From: Catelliglobosispora koreensis DSM 44566
GTDB lineage: Bacteria; Actinomycetota; Actinomycetes; Mycobacteriales; Micromonosporaceae
Direction of reading: 5' to 3'
Length of the DNA stretch: 64,000 nt
NCBI RefSeq assembly: GCF_000379685.1
Contig: NZ_KB903249.1
Span: forward strand, 538,795 to 602,794
Position 1 is the first letter of the stretch, and every line of letters begins with the position of its first letter. The translations under genes were made by a program, and so were the position numbers. This document shows, piece by piece, positions 25,928-34,867 of this stretch. The notes under the pieces are model-generated. The model did not search any database and was not told the DNA's origin. It worked only from the letters and a program-made list of their open reading frames with translations.

Positions 25928-26494
25928 TCAGACGGGGACGACGGTGGCGCTCGCTGTCGGGACGGCCGTCAGCGCTTCGTTGAGCTGCCAAGGCTGACCG
26001 AAGGGGTCCACGACGCAGGCGAGGCGCCGGCCAAAAGGCATGGTGGTCGGTGGCTGCTGGATGGTGGCTCCGGCGGCAACGGCCCGGTCGAAAGCGGCAT
26101 CGGCACTGGCCACCATGATGATGGGGAAAGTGCTTGCACCGCCTAGGGTGGAAGCGGCCAGGAACGTCTTGCTCGCGTCCTCGCGGCCGATGTACATCTC
26201 GCCGCCGCCAACACTGACGGTGGCGTGATAGGCCCCGCCGCTGTCGGTCAAGCGCAGCGTCTGGGTCGCCCCGAACGCGGCGCGCATGAACGAGACGACA
26301 GCGTCGACGTTCTTGGCCGCGACATAACTGAACACGCCTGTGGGCTTAGACGTCGCCGCGACTGCTGGCTCGGCAAGAGCTAGCGCACCGGCGGACAACG
26401 CCCCCGCGCCGGTGATGCCGCCGACGCCGAGCAGTTTGAGCAGAAGCCGGCGGGTATGCCCGATGCCTTGCTGGGGTGGGGTTTGCTGGCTCAT
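25928..26494 (-). CDS. Exported VOC family protein with Tat-like signal
   Basis: A 188-aa protein. Residues 1-46 look like a Tat-type or Sec signal: TRRLLLKLLGVGGITGAGALSAGA and AEPAVAA before the likely cleavage site. The mature part is a VOC domain (FSYVAAKNVDAVVSFMRAAFGA, HATVSVGGGEMYIG, DAAFDRAVAAGATIQQ, DPFGQPWQLNEA). A VOC protein targeted outside the membrane is unusual; a role as a surface ligand-binding or resistance protein is possible. GGAGG lies before the ATG. Confidence 0.85.
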   Translation of the reverse strand: MSQQTPPQQGIGHTRRLLLKLLGVGGITGAGALSAGALALAEPAVAATSKPTGVFSYVAAKNVDAVVSFMRAAFGATQTLRLTDSGGAYHATVSVGGGEMYIGREDASKTFLAASTLGGASTFPIIMVASADAAFDRAVAAGATIQQPPTTMPFGRRLACVVDPFGQPWQLNEALTAVPTASATVVPV

Positions 26495-26569
26495 GGTGCC
26501 TCCGTGGGGATAAGAGACTTACCTATGCGCAGAAGCTAAGACAAAAATCGATACATGGATATGCGCCAA

Positions 26570-27778
26570 TCAGTGGATTGACGTGAGCGACCCTAAAGCT
26601 GGTGAAGATCCTTGTGCTGGTTGAGGATCGGGCTGCCGCGTGGCATAGCGGCGGGCGCGGGCGGCCACCGTGGTCGTGATCGCTTCCAGCGGTCCGCGCC
26701 CGATCGTCGCCCGCCACGCCAGCCCGGTCAACAGCGCGGCACCGATCTGCACCAGACAGCCAGTCGCCGCGCTGTAGGTGTCGTAGTCGGAGTTGATGAA
26801 CATGATGTGCGCCGCATACAGCGTCAGCGTCATGCTGCCCGCGGCGGCCAGCGGCGCCAAAAGCGCGGACATGAACCGCATCTTGCTAGCTAGCAGCATG
26901 ACCCCGAGCACCCCGATCGCGACACCCGTGGTGCCCATCAGATCAAACGGTGTCCCGGTGTGCGGGGCGTCAATGGCCAGCCACCACCACGTGGACGCCG
27001 GTGTCGTGCCGTCGCCGCCGAGGATCAGCAACTCGGCGGTCTCTGGACCGGTGAGATAGCTGCCCGGCTGCGCTGGCCAAATGTGCGCTCCGGCGAAGGG
27101 GTCCAGATAGGACGAAACATACGCTGACGCTGTGGCCAGCACCGCTCCAACCGCGGTCAAGGCGATCGCGACCCGCTGGCGCGTCAGGTCCAGCCGGCCG
27201 ATCACGAGCCCGGCACACAGGTACGCCATCCACGGCAGCGCCGGATATTCGCCCGTGAGCGACAGCTCCGACAACAGCCCCAGCGGATCGTCGATAAGCG
27301 AGCCGATGGTCGGGTTCAGCAAGTCCGGGACGGGCAGCCGTGGCCGCCAAACGTGACCGAGCACGGGCATCCCGACGGCGATCAAAACGCTGAGAACCGC
27401 GATGATCCGAGTGGGAAGGAAGACGAGCGGAATCGCCAGCAGGAACATCACCGCGAGATAGGGCAGGATCACCGCACCTAGGGAAGCGTTGGCATATCCC
27501 AATGCCAGCCCGAAACCTCCAATCGCGAGCGCTCTTGCGGCCAGCCCAGCGGCGCTCGCCCGCCCAGCTGCCAGCGGCACCCGCTGACGGCCCGTCATCA
27601 AGGCGATACCCACCCCGGCTAGCACAGCGAAAAGCGCCGCTGACCGTCCCGCGAAAAGCGAGAACGACCACGTCGGGCTGCCATCGCGGTGCGACTCGTG
27701 CAACGCGTGCACGGCGATGACCCCGAGCAGCGCGGCGCCACGGGCGGCGTCAACACCGATGAGCCTGTGCTCGGTCAT
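26570..27778 (-). CDS. Multispanning membrane protein, DUF418/HGSNAT-like
   Basis: A 402-aa membrane protein with about ten hydrophobic helices. The N-terminus RLIGVDAARGAALLGVIAVHALHE is the start found in DUF1624/DUF418 acyltransferase-like proteins, where the helix-one His and Arg are conserved. A long loop lies near residues 225-270. Its ATG overlaps the preceding stop (ATGA), so it is cotranslated with the amidotransferase-like gene. It may modify or transport the product of the Pls-type synthetase upstream in the same operon. Confidence 0.75.
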   Translation of the reverse strand: MTEHRLIGVDAARGAALLGVIAVHALHESHRDGSPTWSFSLFAGRSAALFAVLAGVGIALMTGRQRVPLAAGRASAAGLAARALAIGGFGLALGYANASLGAVILPYLAVMFLLAIPLVFLPTRIIAVLSVLIAVGMPVLGHVWRPRLPVPDLLNPTIGSLIDDPLGLLSELSLTGEYPALPWMAYLCAGLVIGRLDLTRQRVAIALTAVGAVLATASAYVSSYLDPFAGAHIWPAQPGSYLTGPETAELLILGGDGTTPASTWWWLAIDAPHTGTPFDLMGTTGVAIGVLGVMLLASKMRFMSALLAPLAAAGSMTLTLYAAHIMFINSDYDTYSAATGCLVQIGAALLTGLAWRATIGRGPLEAITTTVAARARRYATRQPDPQPAQGSSPALGSLTSIH

Positions 27779-28443
27779 GACGTCATCACCGTTTCCACGA
27801 GGTCGTGCCCGAGGTCAGCGCCAAGGCTTCCGGTCATGCGCAAGCCGGCGTCGGTGTACCAGTCTTGTGTCGCTTCTGGATGCGGTCCGACCACGCCGAC
27901 ACGGCCGGAGCCGAAGCCGGAAACCATGGCGGCGATGGTGCCGTTCGGATAGGTCGCCATGACGGCCACCGAGGCTTCCGGGCGCACCCAGAAATACGGC
28001 CCGTCTTGAAAGAACAGAACGCGCTCCTGACCCCGCCACCGAAGGCGCACCAGTGTGTTGTCCTCTGAGTCGATTGTCGCCCGGGGCGAGGCGATGTACT
28101 GGTCGGTGTCTCCGGGCAGCAGCGCGAAACCCGGTGTCGCGCCAGCGAGATAGCCGCCAAGACAGAAACCGAGATACCGGCCTCCAGAGTGGACGAACTT
28201 GCGAATCGAATCGCGATGACGGCGCATGTGGCGGTAGCCGCGTTTGAGCGAATCGCCGCCAGGCTGGGCATAGACCGCCGCCCCGGCAAGGGCCGCATCC
28301 GACAGTGGCGTCTTCTCACGCGGACCGACGTAGTGGACCTCAAAGCCGCACAAGCTAGATCGCAGAAGCTCCGCGACCGCCTCGGGACATCCGGGCAACG
28401 AGGCCGGTCCCCGATAGACCAGTGCCACAGGCCTTGCGTTCAT
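27775..28443 (-). CDS. BPL_N-like glutamine-amidotransferase-fold protein
   Basis: A 222-aa class I glutamine-amidotransferase-like protein of the biotin-protein-ligase N-terminal (BPL_N) type. The nucleophile elbow is GFCLGGYLAG, with GGDSLKRGYRHMRRH before it and PHPEATQDWY near the end supplying the His/Glu pair. ATG 28443 has AAGGAGGA upstream and lies 23 bases after the synthetase stop. The family has no settled substrate; hydrolysis or transfer of an amide in the synthetase product is a possible role. Confidence 0.78.
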   Translation of the reverse strand: MNARPVALVYRGPASLPGCPEAVAELLRSSLCGFEVHYVGPREKTPLSDAALAGAAVYAQPGGDSLKRGYRHMRRHRDSIRKFVHSGGRYLGFCLGGYLAGATPGFALLPGDTDQYIASPRATIDSEDNTLVRLRWRGQERVLFFQDGPYFWVRPEASVAVMATYPNGTIAAMVSGFGSGRVGVVGPHPEATQDWYTDAGLRMTGSLGADLGHDLVETVMTS

Positions 28444-28466
28444 GCGCTGTCCTCCTTCGCCGGATG

Positions 28467-31400
28467 TCAGGCCAGGCCTTGTGCCGGGATGCCGCGCCAC
28501 CTCGTACCAGCGATGAGGTGTTCTCCCTTCATCACCAGGGAAAGGGAACTGAGCGCGACATCGTCACCGACAACGGCGTCGTAAAGCACGATGGCGCGGG
28601 TGCCAACGGCGGCGCCTGACCCGATCGTGACCACAGACATCTTCATGACGCGGTCCTCGAACAGGTGGGTCTGCAGCGACACTTCGACACCCACGGCGGC
28701 GTCATCGCCAATCACCACGAGGTCGAACTCGGTGAGATAGGTGGTGCCAATCCACGTCCGCCGCCCGACTTTCGCCCCGAACCAGCGCAGAACCGGTGGC
28801 AGGAAAGGAGTCCCGGTAAGCAAACCCGCACCGGCCGGAACCGCGGCGGCTTCATACATGCCCGTGACAAACTCGGTGCGCCTGACAAACGGGCTCCACA
28901 ACGGTTCGACACGGGGACGATACGTTCCGGCGACGTTGCGTTTGATCGCCGCGCAACAGGCGATCACGGCAACACCCGTCGCCATGGCGACAAGCGGCGA
29001 GACGAAAGCTGGCAGCAGCAGATCGCGCCCGCGCACTATTGACGACAGCACGAGCAGATACAAATAGAACGAGACACCCAGCAGCGACGCAGGCAAAGTG
29101 ACGCGGAAGAACTCGATGAAAAGCCGCTGTGCCACCGCTTTACGCGCCGGGCGGAAGGTTTGCGCCTCGGAAAACGAACCGCTGCTTTGCCGCACGGGAA
29201 GGTGCATCGCCGGCGACCCGAGCCAAGAAGTGCCCGCGGGCACACCGGCCGGTGGCAACGTGCCCACGCCCACAAGGGATCCGTCGCCCAGTTTGGTTCC
29301 GGCCGGCACGACAGCCGCGTTGCCAACAAAGGCGCGGCTGCCGACCTCGGTGGGAAGGAACGCGACCCTGCCGTTGGCATACGTCGCGGCACCCACGCTG
29401 GCCATGTCGGCCACAAAGCTTTCCGGGCCAAGGATGAGAAGGTCGGGATCGAGATGAGCGGCGGTCGACACCTCAGCACCCCGGCCGACCCGCGCGCCGA
29501 GCAGTCTGAGCCACGGCACGGTGTACAACGTGGAGTAAAGCGAATTCGTGAACGTCAGGCTGAACTCAAACAGCTTGTCGGTAATCCATTTACGCACACC
29601 CACACCTGAGCGCACGGGATGGATGCCGACGGGTGCGTGGGGGAGAACCATACGTTTCCCGATCGCGACCACCGCGCAGACCGTGACGATATAGACCGGG
29701 CCGGCTAGCAACGTGGCGATCAGGCCGGCGAGGACACCCCACGTCAGCAGCGCCCACCACACGAGCGCGACACTGGGCAGGATCATTCCGATCGCGACAA
29801 TCTCCAGGCCCACAAGGCTAAGCAACGCTGCCGTGACGTGCCGCAGCCGCCAGCCGCGCAACTGCCCGCGTGAGGTGAGCATGCTTTCCACTACGGGCGA
29901 CAGTTCCGTTGCCGGGCTTGGCGGCGAACCCGACCAGCGGGCGCCATCTGGCACCGTTTCACCGTGACCGAGCACCGACTGCTCACCGAGCGCCGCACCC
30001 ACACCGATCGTGGCACCCGGCTCCAGCACGGCGTTGGCACCGACGAAAGCGCCCGCGCCGACCGTAATCCGGCCGACGTGCACCCAGCCGTCCTCCACCC
30101 GCCAGGGGCGAAGCGAGGCACCGTAGCCGATCGAAGCGTCCGCACCCACCTCCAGCATGGACGGCAAACTGATCGCACTCGTCGCGATCGACGTGCGCCG
30201 ACCCACCTTCGCGCCAAGCAGCCGCAAATACGTTGCCATCAAAGGCGATCCGCTGAACACGGGCAGCGGCCCGACGGTCAGCAACAGGTTCACCGCCCAG
30301 ATCCGCACATAGGTTAAGCCCCACAACGGATATTTGCCCGGACGGATGCCCGCCGCAAGCGGCCTCACCAACAGCAGCGGCACGACCCAGCGCACGAACA
30401 GATAGCTAATCAGGATCGCCGTCATCAGCTCGGCAAGCACGCCAACGGAAACGTCACCGTCATTCCACGTGTACACATAGGACACCGGCAACGTGACGAT
30501 AAGCGCCAGCAGATAAATCACTATCGCCTGCCCGGCTCCAGCCCGTGCGATGCGGCGGCTGTCGTGACGCAGCGGCTGCGGGCGAGGCGCGGCAGCCGTC
30601 TCGGGCTTATCAGCTGTGGCGGCGAAGTGAGCGGCGAGTTGCCGCACCGTCGGATGACGGTAAATATCCCGCAAAGCCGGCTGCCCGCCCAGTCGCCTTT
30701 CCCGCAACAGCGAGACCGCCCGGGCCGCCAGCAGCGAATGCCCACTCAGATCAGTGAAGAAATTCGCCTCAACCGACAGCGCCTCTTCCTCGATCCCGAA
30801 AGCCTCAGCCCAAACGGCAAGAACCTTTTCTTCCCAAACATTTTCCGGGGGTACGACAGGACCGCTCGTTCTGAGTAGCCTCCGCCCGCTCGGAGCGCAA
30901 AGCCGGTTACGGTCAATCTTGCCACTGGGCATCGTGGGCAACTCGGTGACAATGTCGAGATAGCACGGAACCATATACGCGGGCAGACGGTTGCGCAGCG
31001 CCTCGGAAAGCCGCGCGAACAACAACTCGTCGTCACCGTCGCCCTTGCGCACCAAGTAGGCCGACAGTTCACGTGGCGCATCAGGCAGATCAGGGCGCGG
31101 CATGAGCGCGACAACCGCCTTGGACACCTGCGGGTCATCAAGGATCACGCTCTCGATCTCGCCCAGATCGACGCGGTGGCCCCGGATTTTGACCTCGGCA
31201 TCGGCCCGGCCCAAATACTCGATCTCACCGTCAGCGGTGAGCCGCCCCAGATCCCCTGTGCGGTAAAGCTTTCCACCCGGAGGAGCCAGCGCATGCTCAA
31301 TGAACCGGTCAGCTGTCAGCTCAGGGCGCCCGACGTAACCACGGGCCACCCCTGGCCCGCCGATACAAATCTCGCCAACCTCACCGTCGGGCACGAGCTG

Positions 31401-32432
31401 ACGCTGTTCGTCCAGGATCACCACGGAGTAGGTCGGCAAAGGACGGCCAATGACGACCGGCCGCCCAGGCAACAGCTCGCACCAAATCGCGGTAACCGTC
31501 GCCTCAGTGGGCCCATACGTGTTGAGAATCTTGCGGCCGGGTTTGCTCCACCGCTCGACCAGCTGCCCTTGGCACGCCTCACCGCCCACGAGCAGATTAC
31601 GCACGAGCGGCAGATCACGAGGGATGGTCGCCAACAGCGTCGGCACACAGTACAAAACGGTGATGTTTTCGCTCTCAAGGAAATCGGCCAGTTCCGCACC
31701 GAGCCGTCTGGAGTCGGTCGGGCCTGCCACCAAAGTCGCGCCCACCGCCCACGTTGGCCAGATCTCTTCAATCGAAAAGTCGAAAGCGATCGTCATCCCC
31801 TGATACACACGATCACTGGGCTGAACGTCATAGATTTCCGGCACGATGCTCAGGAAGTTGCAGATGCTCGACTGCGCGACCTCGACGCCCTTCGGGCGGC
31901 CGCTGGAGCCGGAGGTGTAGATGATGTACGCGGTGGGGTCGTCCAGGCCGCCTGAGATCGAGGGCCGTTCGCCCGGCAGCGCGGCCAACTCGGCGGAACA
32001 CTGATCGAGGGCGATAACTGGCGCGTTCAGCTCGGGCAGCTCCGCGGCCAAGTCCGACGTCGTGATCAGAAGGTCCACTTGGGAGTCGCCGGTTATGTAG
32101 GCGACACGGTCCGGCGGGGACTCGGGATCGATCGGCACGAACGCCGCCCCAGCCTTGCCGATCCCCAGTAGCGCGACATACGTCGCCACAGCGCGGTGCA
32201 GCAGGATGGCCACGCGGGAGCCGTCGCCTATCCCGAGGCCACGCAGATGATGAGCGAGCCGGTTCGCCTGGACGTCGAGTTCCACATAAGTGATCGGCTC
32301 ACCGGCGCATTCGAGCGCTATCGCCGCCGGATCCCGGTCGCACGAGGCCTCGAACACCTGATGCATGCGGCTGGCAGGCGAAGGAGAAGTCACCCCCTCA
32401 TCGAGACCTGCCAGGCCCTCAACCACGGTCAT
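28467..32432 (-). CDS. Pls/PosA-family nonribosomal peptide synthetase
   Basis: A 1321-aa membrane synthetase matching the architecture of epsilon-poly-L-lysine synthetase (1319 aa): adenylation domain (residues about 20-515; YTSGSSGRPKG at 172-182, catalytic Lys in SGKIDR), carrier domain with phosphopantetheine Ser566 in GHSLLA, then about six membrane helices alternating with three soluble modules made of hexapeptide (left-handed beta-helix) repeats, e.g. VGRITVGAGAFVGANAVLEP. Such enzymes make homopolymers of cationic amino acids without thioesterase. The binding pocket reads D-F-E at the first three code positions (Glu222), and an acidic residue there fits a basic substrate. Heads a three-gene operon. 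Confidence 0.88.
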   Translation of the reverse strand: MTVVEGLAGLDEGVTSPSPASRMHQVFEASCDRDPAAIALECAGEPITYVELDVQANRLAHHLRGLGIGDGSRVAILLHRAVATYVALLGIGKAGAAFVPIDPESPPDRVAYITGDSQVDLLITTSDLAAELPELNAPVIALDQCSAELAALPGERPSISGGLDDPTAYIIYTSGSSGRPKGVEVAQSSICNFLSIVPEIYDVQPSDRVYQGMTIAFDFSIEEIWPTWAVGATLVAGPTDSRRLGAELADFLESENITVLYCVPTLLATIPRDLPLVRNLLVGGEACQGQLVERWSKPGRKILNTYGPTEATVTAIWCELLPGRPVVIGRPLPTYSVVILDEQRQLVPDGEVGEICIGGPGVARGYVGRPELTADRFIEHALAPPGGKLYRTGDLGRLTADGEIEYLGRADAEVKIRGHRVDLGEIESVILDDPQVSKAVVALMPRPDLPDAPRELSAYLVRKGDGDDELLFARLSEALRNRLPAYMVPCYLDIVTELPTMPSGKIDRNRLCAPSGRRLLRTSGPVVPPENVWEEKVLAVWAEAFGIEEEALSVEANFFTDLSGHSLLAARAVSLLRERRLGGQPALRDIYRHPTVRQLAAHFAATADKPETAAAPRPQPLRHDSRRIARAGAGQAIVIYLLALIVTLPVSYVYTWNDGDVSVGVLAELMTAILISYLFVRWVVPLLLVRPLAAGIRPGKYPLWGLTYVRIWAVNLLLTVGPLPVFSGSPLMATYLRLLGAKVGRRTSIATSAISLPSMLEVGADASIGYGASLRPWRVEDGWVHVGRITVGAGAFVGANAVLEPGATIGVGAALGEQSVLGHGETVPDGARWSGSPPSPATELSPVVESMLTSRGQLRGWRLRHVTAALLSLVGLEIVAIGMILPSVALVWWALLTWGVLAGLIATLLAGPVYIVTVCAVVAIGKRMVLPHAPVGIHPVRSGVGVRKWITDKLFEFSLTFTNSLYSTLYTVPWLRLLGARVGRGAEVSTAAHLDPDLLILGPESFVADMASVGAATYANGRVAFLPTEVGSRAFVGNAAVVPAGTKLGDGSLVGVGTLPPAGVPAGTSWLGSPAMHLPVRQSSGSFSEAQTFRPARKAVAQRLFIEFFRVTLPASLLGVSFYLYLLVLSSIVRGRDLLLPAFVSPLVAMATGVAVIACCAAIKRNVAGTYRPRVEPLWSPFVRRTEFVTGMYEAAAVPAGAGLLTGTPFLPPVLRWFGAKVGRRTWIGTTYLTEFDLVVIGDDAAVGVEVSLQTHLFEDRVMKMSVVTIGSGAAVGTRAIVLYDAVVGDDVALSSLSLVMKGEHLIAGTRWRGIPAQGLA

Positions 32433-32535
32433 GCGGTACCCAAACTTCCGTTTACATGAGGAATGCTACGAAAACTGACTCCGATCTCATATGCTAAATA
32501 ACCAGACAACAAGGCGCAGACGTTTGCCGGAATCA

Positions 32536-32563
32536 GTGATGGGGGCCTTCAGGCCCCCATCAC
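32536..32563. terminator. Terminator of the TROVE gene
   Basis: Perfect 13-base arms GTGATGGGGGCCT and AGGCCCCCATCAC around TC, five bases past the TROVE stop codon. It separates the tRNA-array/TROVE transcription unit from the synthetase operon. Confidence 0.85.
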
Positions 32564-32567
32564 GTCG

Positions 32568-34133
32568 CTATGCCACCCACGGCCAGCTGGCGTTCCTGCC
32601 CGCTTCCAAGAGCGGGATCATCCGGAACGTCGCGTCCGTCAGGCCGCCGAACTCGTGCCGGTTGCCTGAACCCGTGGCGTAGGCAGCCGCACGGTAGCCG
32701 CCGAGATTGAAGCCATAAACCGGCACACTCGCCGGCACCGCCTCAGATACACCGCGGTCCACCGTCTGCATGTCCGAAATGATCACCACCCGATCATGCC
32801 GACGGTACGAAGCGCGCAGCGAACCAGCGATCTGCGTCCCATGACCCACCTCGCCCGTCCGCGCCACGAACCGGTCAACCTCCTTGAGCACCGACCCGCC
32901 CACAGCCACCTCGTGCCGGAAAACACCGTCAGCGAACCCGTGCAGATCAACCTTCTCGCCCTTGGCCGCCAACGCCACCCCGAACACAGCAGCCGCCTTA
33001 GCCGGAGTCATCGTCGACCGCGCCGAAAACGCACGCTGCGTCATCGACGCCGACGTATCAACCAGGATCAGCGTGCGCCCGCCAAGAGCCGGCAGGTTCA
33101 CCAGCGACGCCCGCAAAGCCTTGTCCAGAGCGTGACCCCAGCGAAGCGACGGCGCCTGCTCGTAAGCGGCAAGGAACCGGAACGGAAACTGCCGCGACCG
33201 CGCCACCTGCGCCGGGTTCGACAAACGAGCCGCGACCTTCGCCGAGACACCATCGGACACGCCAGCCTCATCGAAGTTACGCAGGTTACGCAACAGCGCC
33301 ATGTAACCCATCGACGGAATCAACGCCTGCCACAACCTCGCCTTGTCCACCGTGGACCCAGCAAGCGACAGCACGTCCTCCCACGTCATCCCAGCCGCCC
33401 TGAGCGCATCCGCATCCAGCAACACAGCCGGATCCCTCTGCGCCGCCTCCCGAAGCGCCCCGTTAGCGACCAGCATCGGCAACCCCGCCAACGACAGATC
33501 CGCCCGCTGATGCCGCCGCTCCAACGCCACCTTGAACACATCGCTCTGCCACAACGCGCCCGGAGTCGGGTGCACGAGATCAATCACGTCAGCGAACCGG
33601 AAGCCCTTGGCCGCAGAGTCATACTTGAGCAAGCCAAACTCGGTGTACAAACGCGCCACCGCATCAGCGATCCCACGCTTGACCGGCTTAGGAATAGCCC
33701 GCCCATAGTTCGCCGTCCAGTAGGCCAACGCCTCACCCGGCTCATCCGCCCGCTGCAACACCGAAGCCACCAACTGGCGGCCCCCGCTCATCCCCACCGC
33801 GAGCATCGCCTTAGCCGCCTCAAGCGCACCAACAAGAGCGGCCGAGCGCATGTTGGCCCCATCACGCAACCACGGCAAAAACGCGGCCATCCACTGTGGA
33901 TCGGCAAGCGCCACCTCATGCACCAGTTCAGCGAAACGACTGTCCCGCTGCGACGCGGACTCATAGAACGACGCCTCACCAGACATGTTCGACACAGCCA
34001 GCAAGAACAGCTCTCCCTTAGCATCGCGAACATAACCCGGCGCACCCTCGTGAGTGCGCCCCTTCGCCAAACGTCCAGTCACGATAGGAGAAAGCGCGGC
34101 AACCTTCGCGCGTACCTTGTTGAACTTGCTCAT
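32568..34133 (-). CDS. rsr: TROVE-domain protein, bacterial Ro60 orthologue (Rsr)
   Basis: A 521-aa RNA-binding protein of the Ro60/Rsr family. The N-terminal HEAT-repeat ring (TROVE) spans about residues 1-340 with conserved blocks FLLAVSNMSGEASFYESASQRDSRF and WLRDGANMRSAALVGALEAA. The C-terminal von Willebrand A domain carries the MIDAS motif DTSAS (in LILVDTSASMTQ). Ro60 proteins bind Y RNAs and damaged RNAs and guide exonucleases. ATG 34133 follows GGAGGG. It lies directly downstream of the tRNA array on the same strand, with no terminator seen between them, so cotranscription is likely. Confidence 0.93.
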   Translation of the reverse strand: MSKFNKVRAKVAALSPIVTGRLAKGRTHEGAPGYVRDAKGELFLLAVSNMSGEASFYESASQRDSRFAELVHEVALADPQWMAAFLPWLRDGANMRSAALVGALEAAKAMLAVGMSGGRQLVASVLQRADEPGEALAYWTANYGRAIPKPVKRGIADAVARLYTEFGLLKYDSAAKGFRFADVIDLVHPTPGALWQSDVFKVALERRHQRADLSLAGLPMLVANGALREAAQRDPAVLLDADALRAAGMTWEDVLSLAGSTVDKARLWQALIPSMGYMALLRNLRNFDEAGVSDGVSAKVAARLSNPAQVARSRQFPFRFLAAYEQAPSLRWGHALDKALRASLVNLPALGGRTLILVDTSASMTQRAFSARSTMTPAKAAAVFGVALAAKGEKVDLHGFADGVFRHEVAVGGSVLKEVDRFVARTGEVGHGTQIAGSLRASYRRHDRVVIISDMQTVDRGVSEAVPASVPVYGFNLGGYRAAAYATGSGNRHEFGGLTDATFRMIPLLEAGRNASWPWVA

Positions 34134-34173
34134 CTTATAAAACCCTCCAATGTGGAGAGAGCGACGACTGAAA

Positions 34174-34231
34174 GGTGCCCGAGAACAAGTCGGTCGCGGC
34201 ACATAGTGCTCTGCCTCTGAGCTACGCCCCC
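34174..34231 (-). ncRNA. tRNA-like relic or 5' UTR element before rsr
   Basis: Starts like a tRNA: GGGGGCG-TA then a perfect D arm (GCTC-AGAGGCA-GAGC, 34208-34222). Next comes a long hairpin (GUGC/GCAC plus CCGA/UCGG) with a seven-base loop CUUGUUC that would read UGU (Thr). The T arm and 3' acceptor strand are missing. It may be a decayed tRNA-Thr or a regulatory leader of rsr. Confidence 0.4.
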
Positions 34232-34236
34232 GAGAG

Positions 34237-34311
34237 TGGGGACGGCAGGAGTCGAACCTGCGACCTCTCGATTAGGATTCGAAGTATCCGCGGCCTACGC
34301 ACCGGGCACCC
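34237..34311 (-). tRNA. tRNA-Arg(CCT), imperfect acceptor
   Basis: Anticodon arm TTCGA-ATCCTAA-TCGAG gives CCT; T arm GCAGG-TTCGACT-CCTGC is perfect. The 5' acceptor GGGTGCC pairs poorly with CGTCCCC, and the D arm is irregular. Possibly a decaying or non-canonical gene. No encoded CCA. Confidence 0.5.
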
Positions 34312-34375
34312 TTCATCAGCCATCTGCTCCCTGAGATCAAAGTCGCACCAGGGAAGTGCAATATTCAATTTGAAG

Positions 34376-34476
34376 CGTTCCCGAGGACAGCACCGCCGCC
34401 GGTCTCGCGGTGTCGAAACCGCAAGGCTTTGCAAGCCATCAACCAAGAAGTAACCGCCGGCATCACACCGGGAACG
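34376..34476 (-). ncRNA. tRNA-like structured RNA, candidate Y RNA (element 1)
   Basis: A 101-nt element closed by a perfect 8-bp stem CGUUCCCG/CGGGAACG. Inside are an 11-nt spacer, the 11-mer GCGGUUACUUC, an anticodon-like hairpin GGC-UUGCAAA-GCC, a T-arm-like hairpin GCGG-UUUCGACA-CCGC, and an internal pairing GCCGG/CCGGC. Size, end-pairing, tRNA mimicry and position near rsr fit bacterial Y RNAs. The alternative is a decayed tRNA with an insertion. Identification is inference. Confidence 0.45.
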
Positions 34477-34490
34477 TGCCATTTGGTGCA

Positions 34491-34566
34491 CCGTCCGAGA
34501 TCCGTAACGCCAGTGCGGTCTTGTTTCAACCCAAATGAAGTAACCGCTCAGCTTCGCACCGGACAG
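34491..34566 (-). ncRNA. tRNA-like structured RNA, relative of element 1 (element 2)
   Basis: A 76-nt element closed by an 8-bp stem CUGUCCGG/UCGGACGG (two G-U pairs). It has exactly the same 11-nt spacer length followed by the identical 11-mer GCGGUUACUUC as element 1, then an anticodon-like loop GUUGAAA. No T arm can be formed. Either a second Y-RNA-like gene or a tRNA remnant. Confidence 0.4.
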
Positions 34567-34604
34567 TGCGCCGGAGATCCCAGCCAGCGGCTCGGCCCTC
34601 CTTG

Positions 34605-34675
34605 TCGCAGGCCCCGGTGACGATCCGGGCAGGCCGCCCTTATGAGGAGCAACTGAGCGCCAACGCTCGCCTGCG
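34605..34675 (-). tRNA. tRNA-Met(CAT)-like gene, non-canonical
   Basis: Perfect acceptor CGCAGGC/GCCTGCG with A at the discriminator, anticodon arm TGCTC-CTCATAA-GGGCG (CAT), and T stem CCCGG/CCGGG, but the T loop is ATCGTCA and the D arm is very short. 71 nt. Confidence 0.45.
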
Positions 34676-34703
34676 GAAGAATGTCCACAGCGGACAGCAA
34701 TCG

Positions 34704-34776
34704 AGGTCTCGGCCGGATTCGAACCGGCGAACACTGGTTTTGCAGACCAGCTCCTTAACCACTCGGACACGGAACC
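34704..34776 (-). tRNA. tRNA-Cys(GCA)
   Basis: Anticodon arm CTGGT-CTGCAAA-ACCAG, T arm GCCGG-TTCGAAT-CCGGC, acceptor GGTTCCG/CGAGACC with one mismatch. Confidence 0.85.
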
Positions 34777-34781
34777 ATGCG

Positions 34782-34855
34782 TACCCCCGGCTGGGATCGA
34801 ACCAGCGACCTCCAGATTCGGAATCTGGCGCTCTACTCCGCTGAGCTACGAAGGC
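34782..34855 (-). tRNA. tRNA-Arg(CCG)
   Basis: Anticodon arm CCAGA-TTCCGAA-TCTGG, T arm GCTGG-TTCGATC-CCAGC. The acceptor GCCTTCG/CGGGGGT relies on three G-U pairs. Confidence 0.85.
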
Positions 34856-34867
34856 ATTGAAAAGATG

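Noticed and set aside
32796-34220. 474-codon plus-strand ORF opposite rsr
   Set aside because: Antisense to the Ro60 gene, extremely Arg/His/Pro-rich, no ribosome site.
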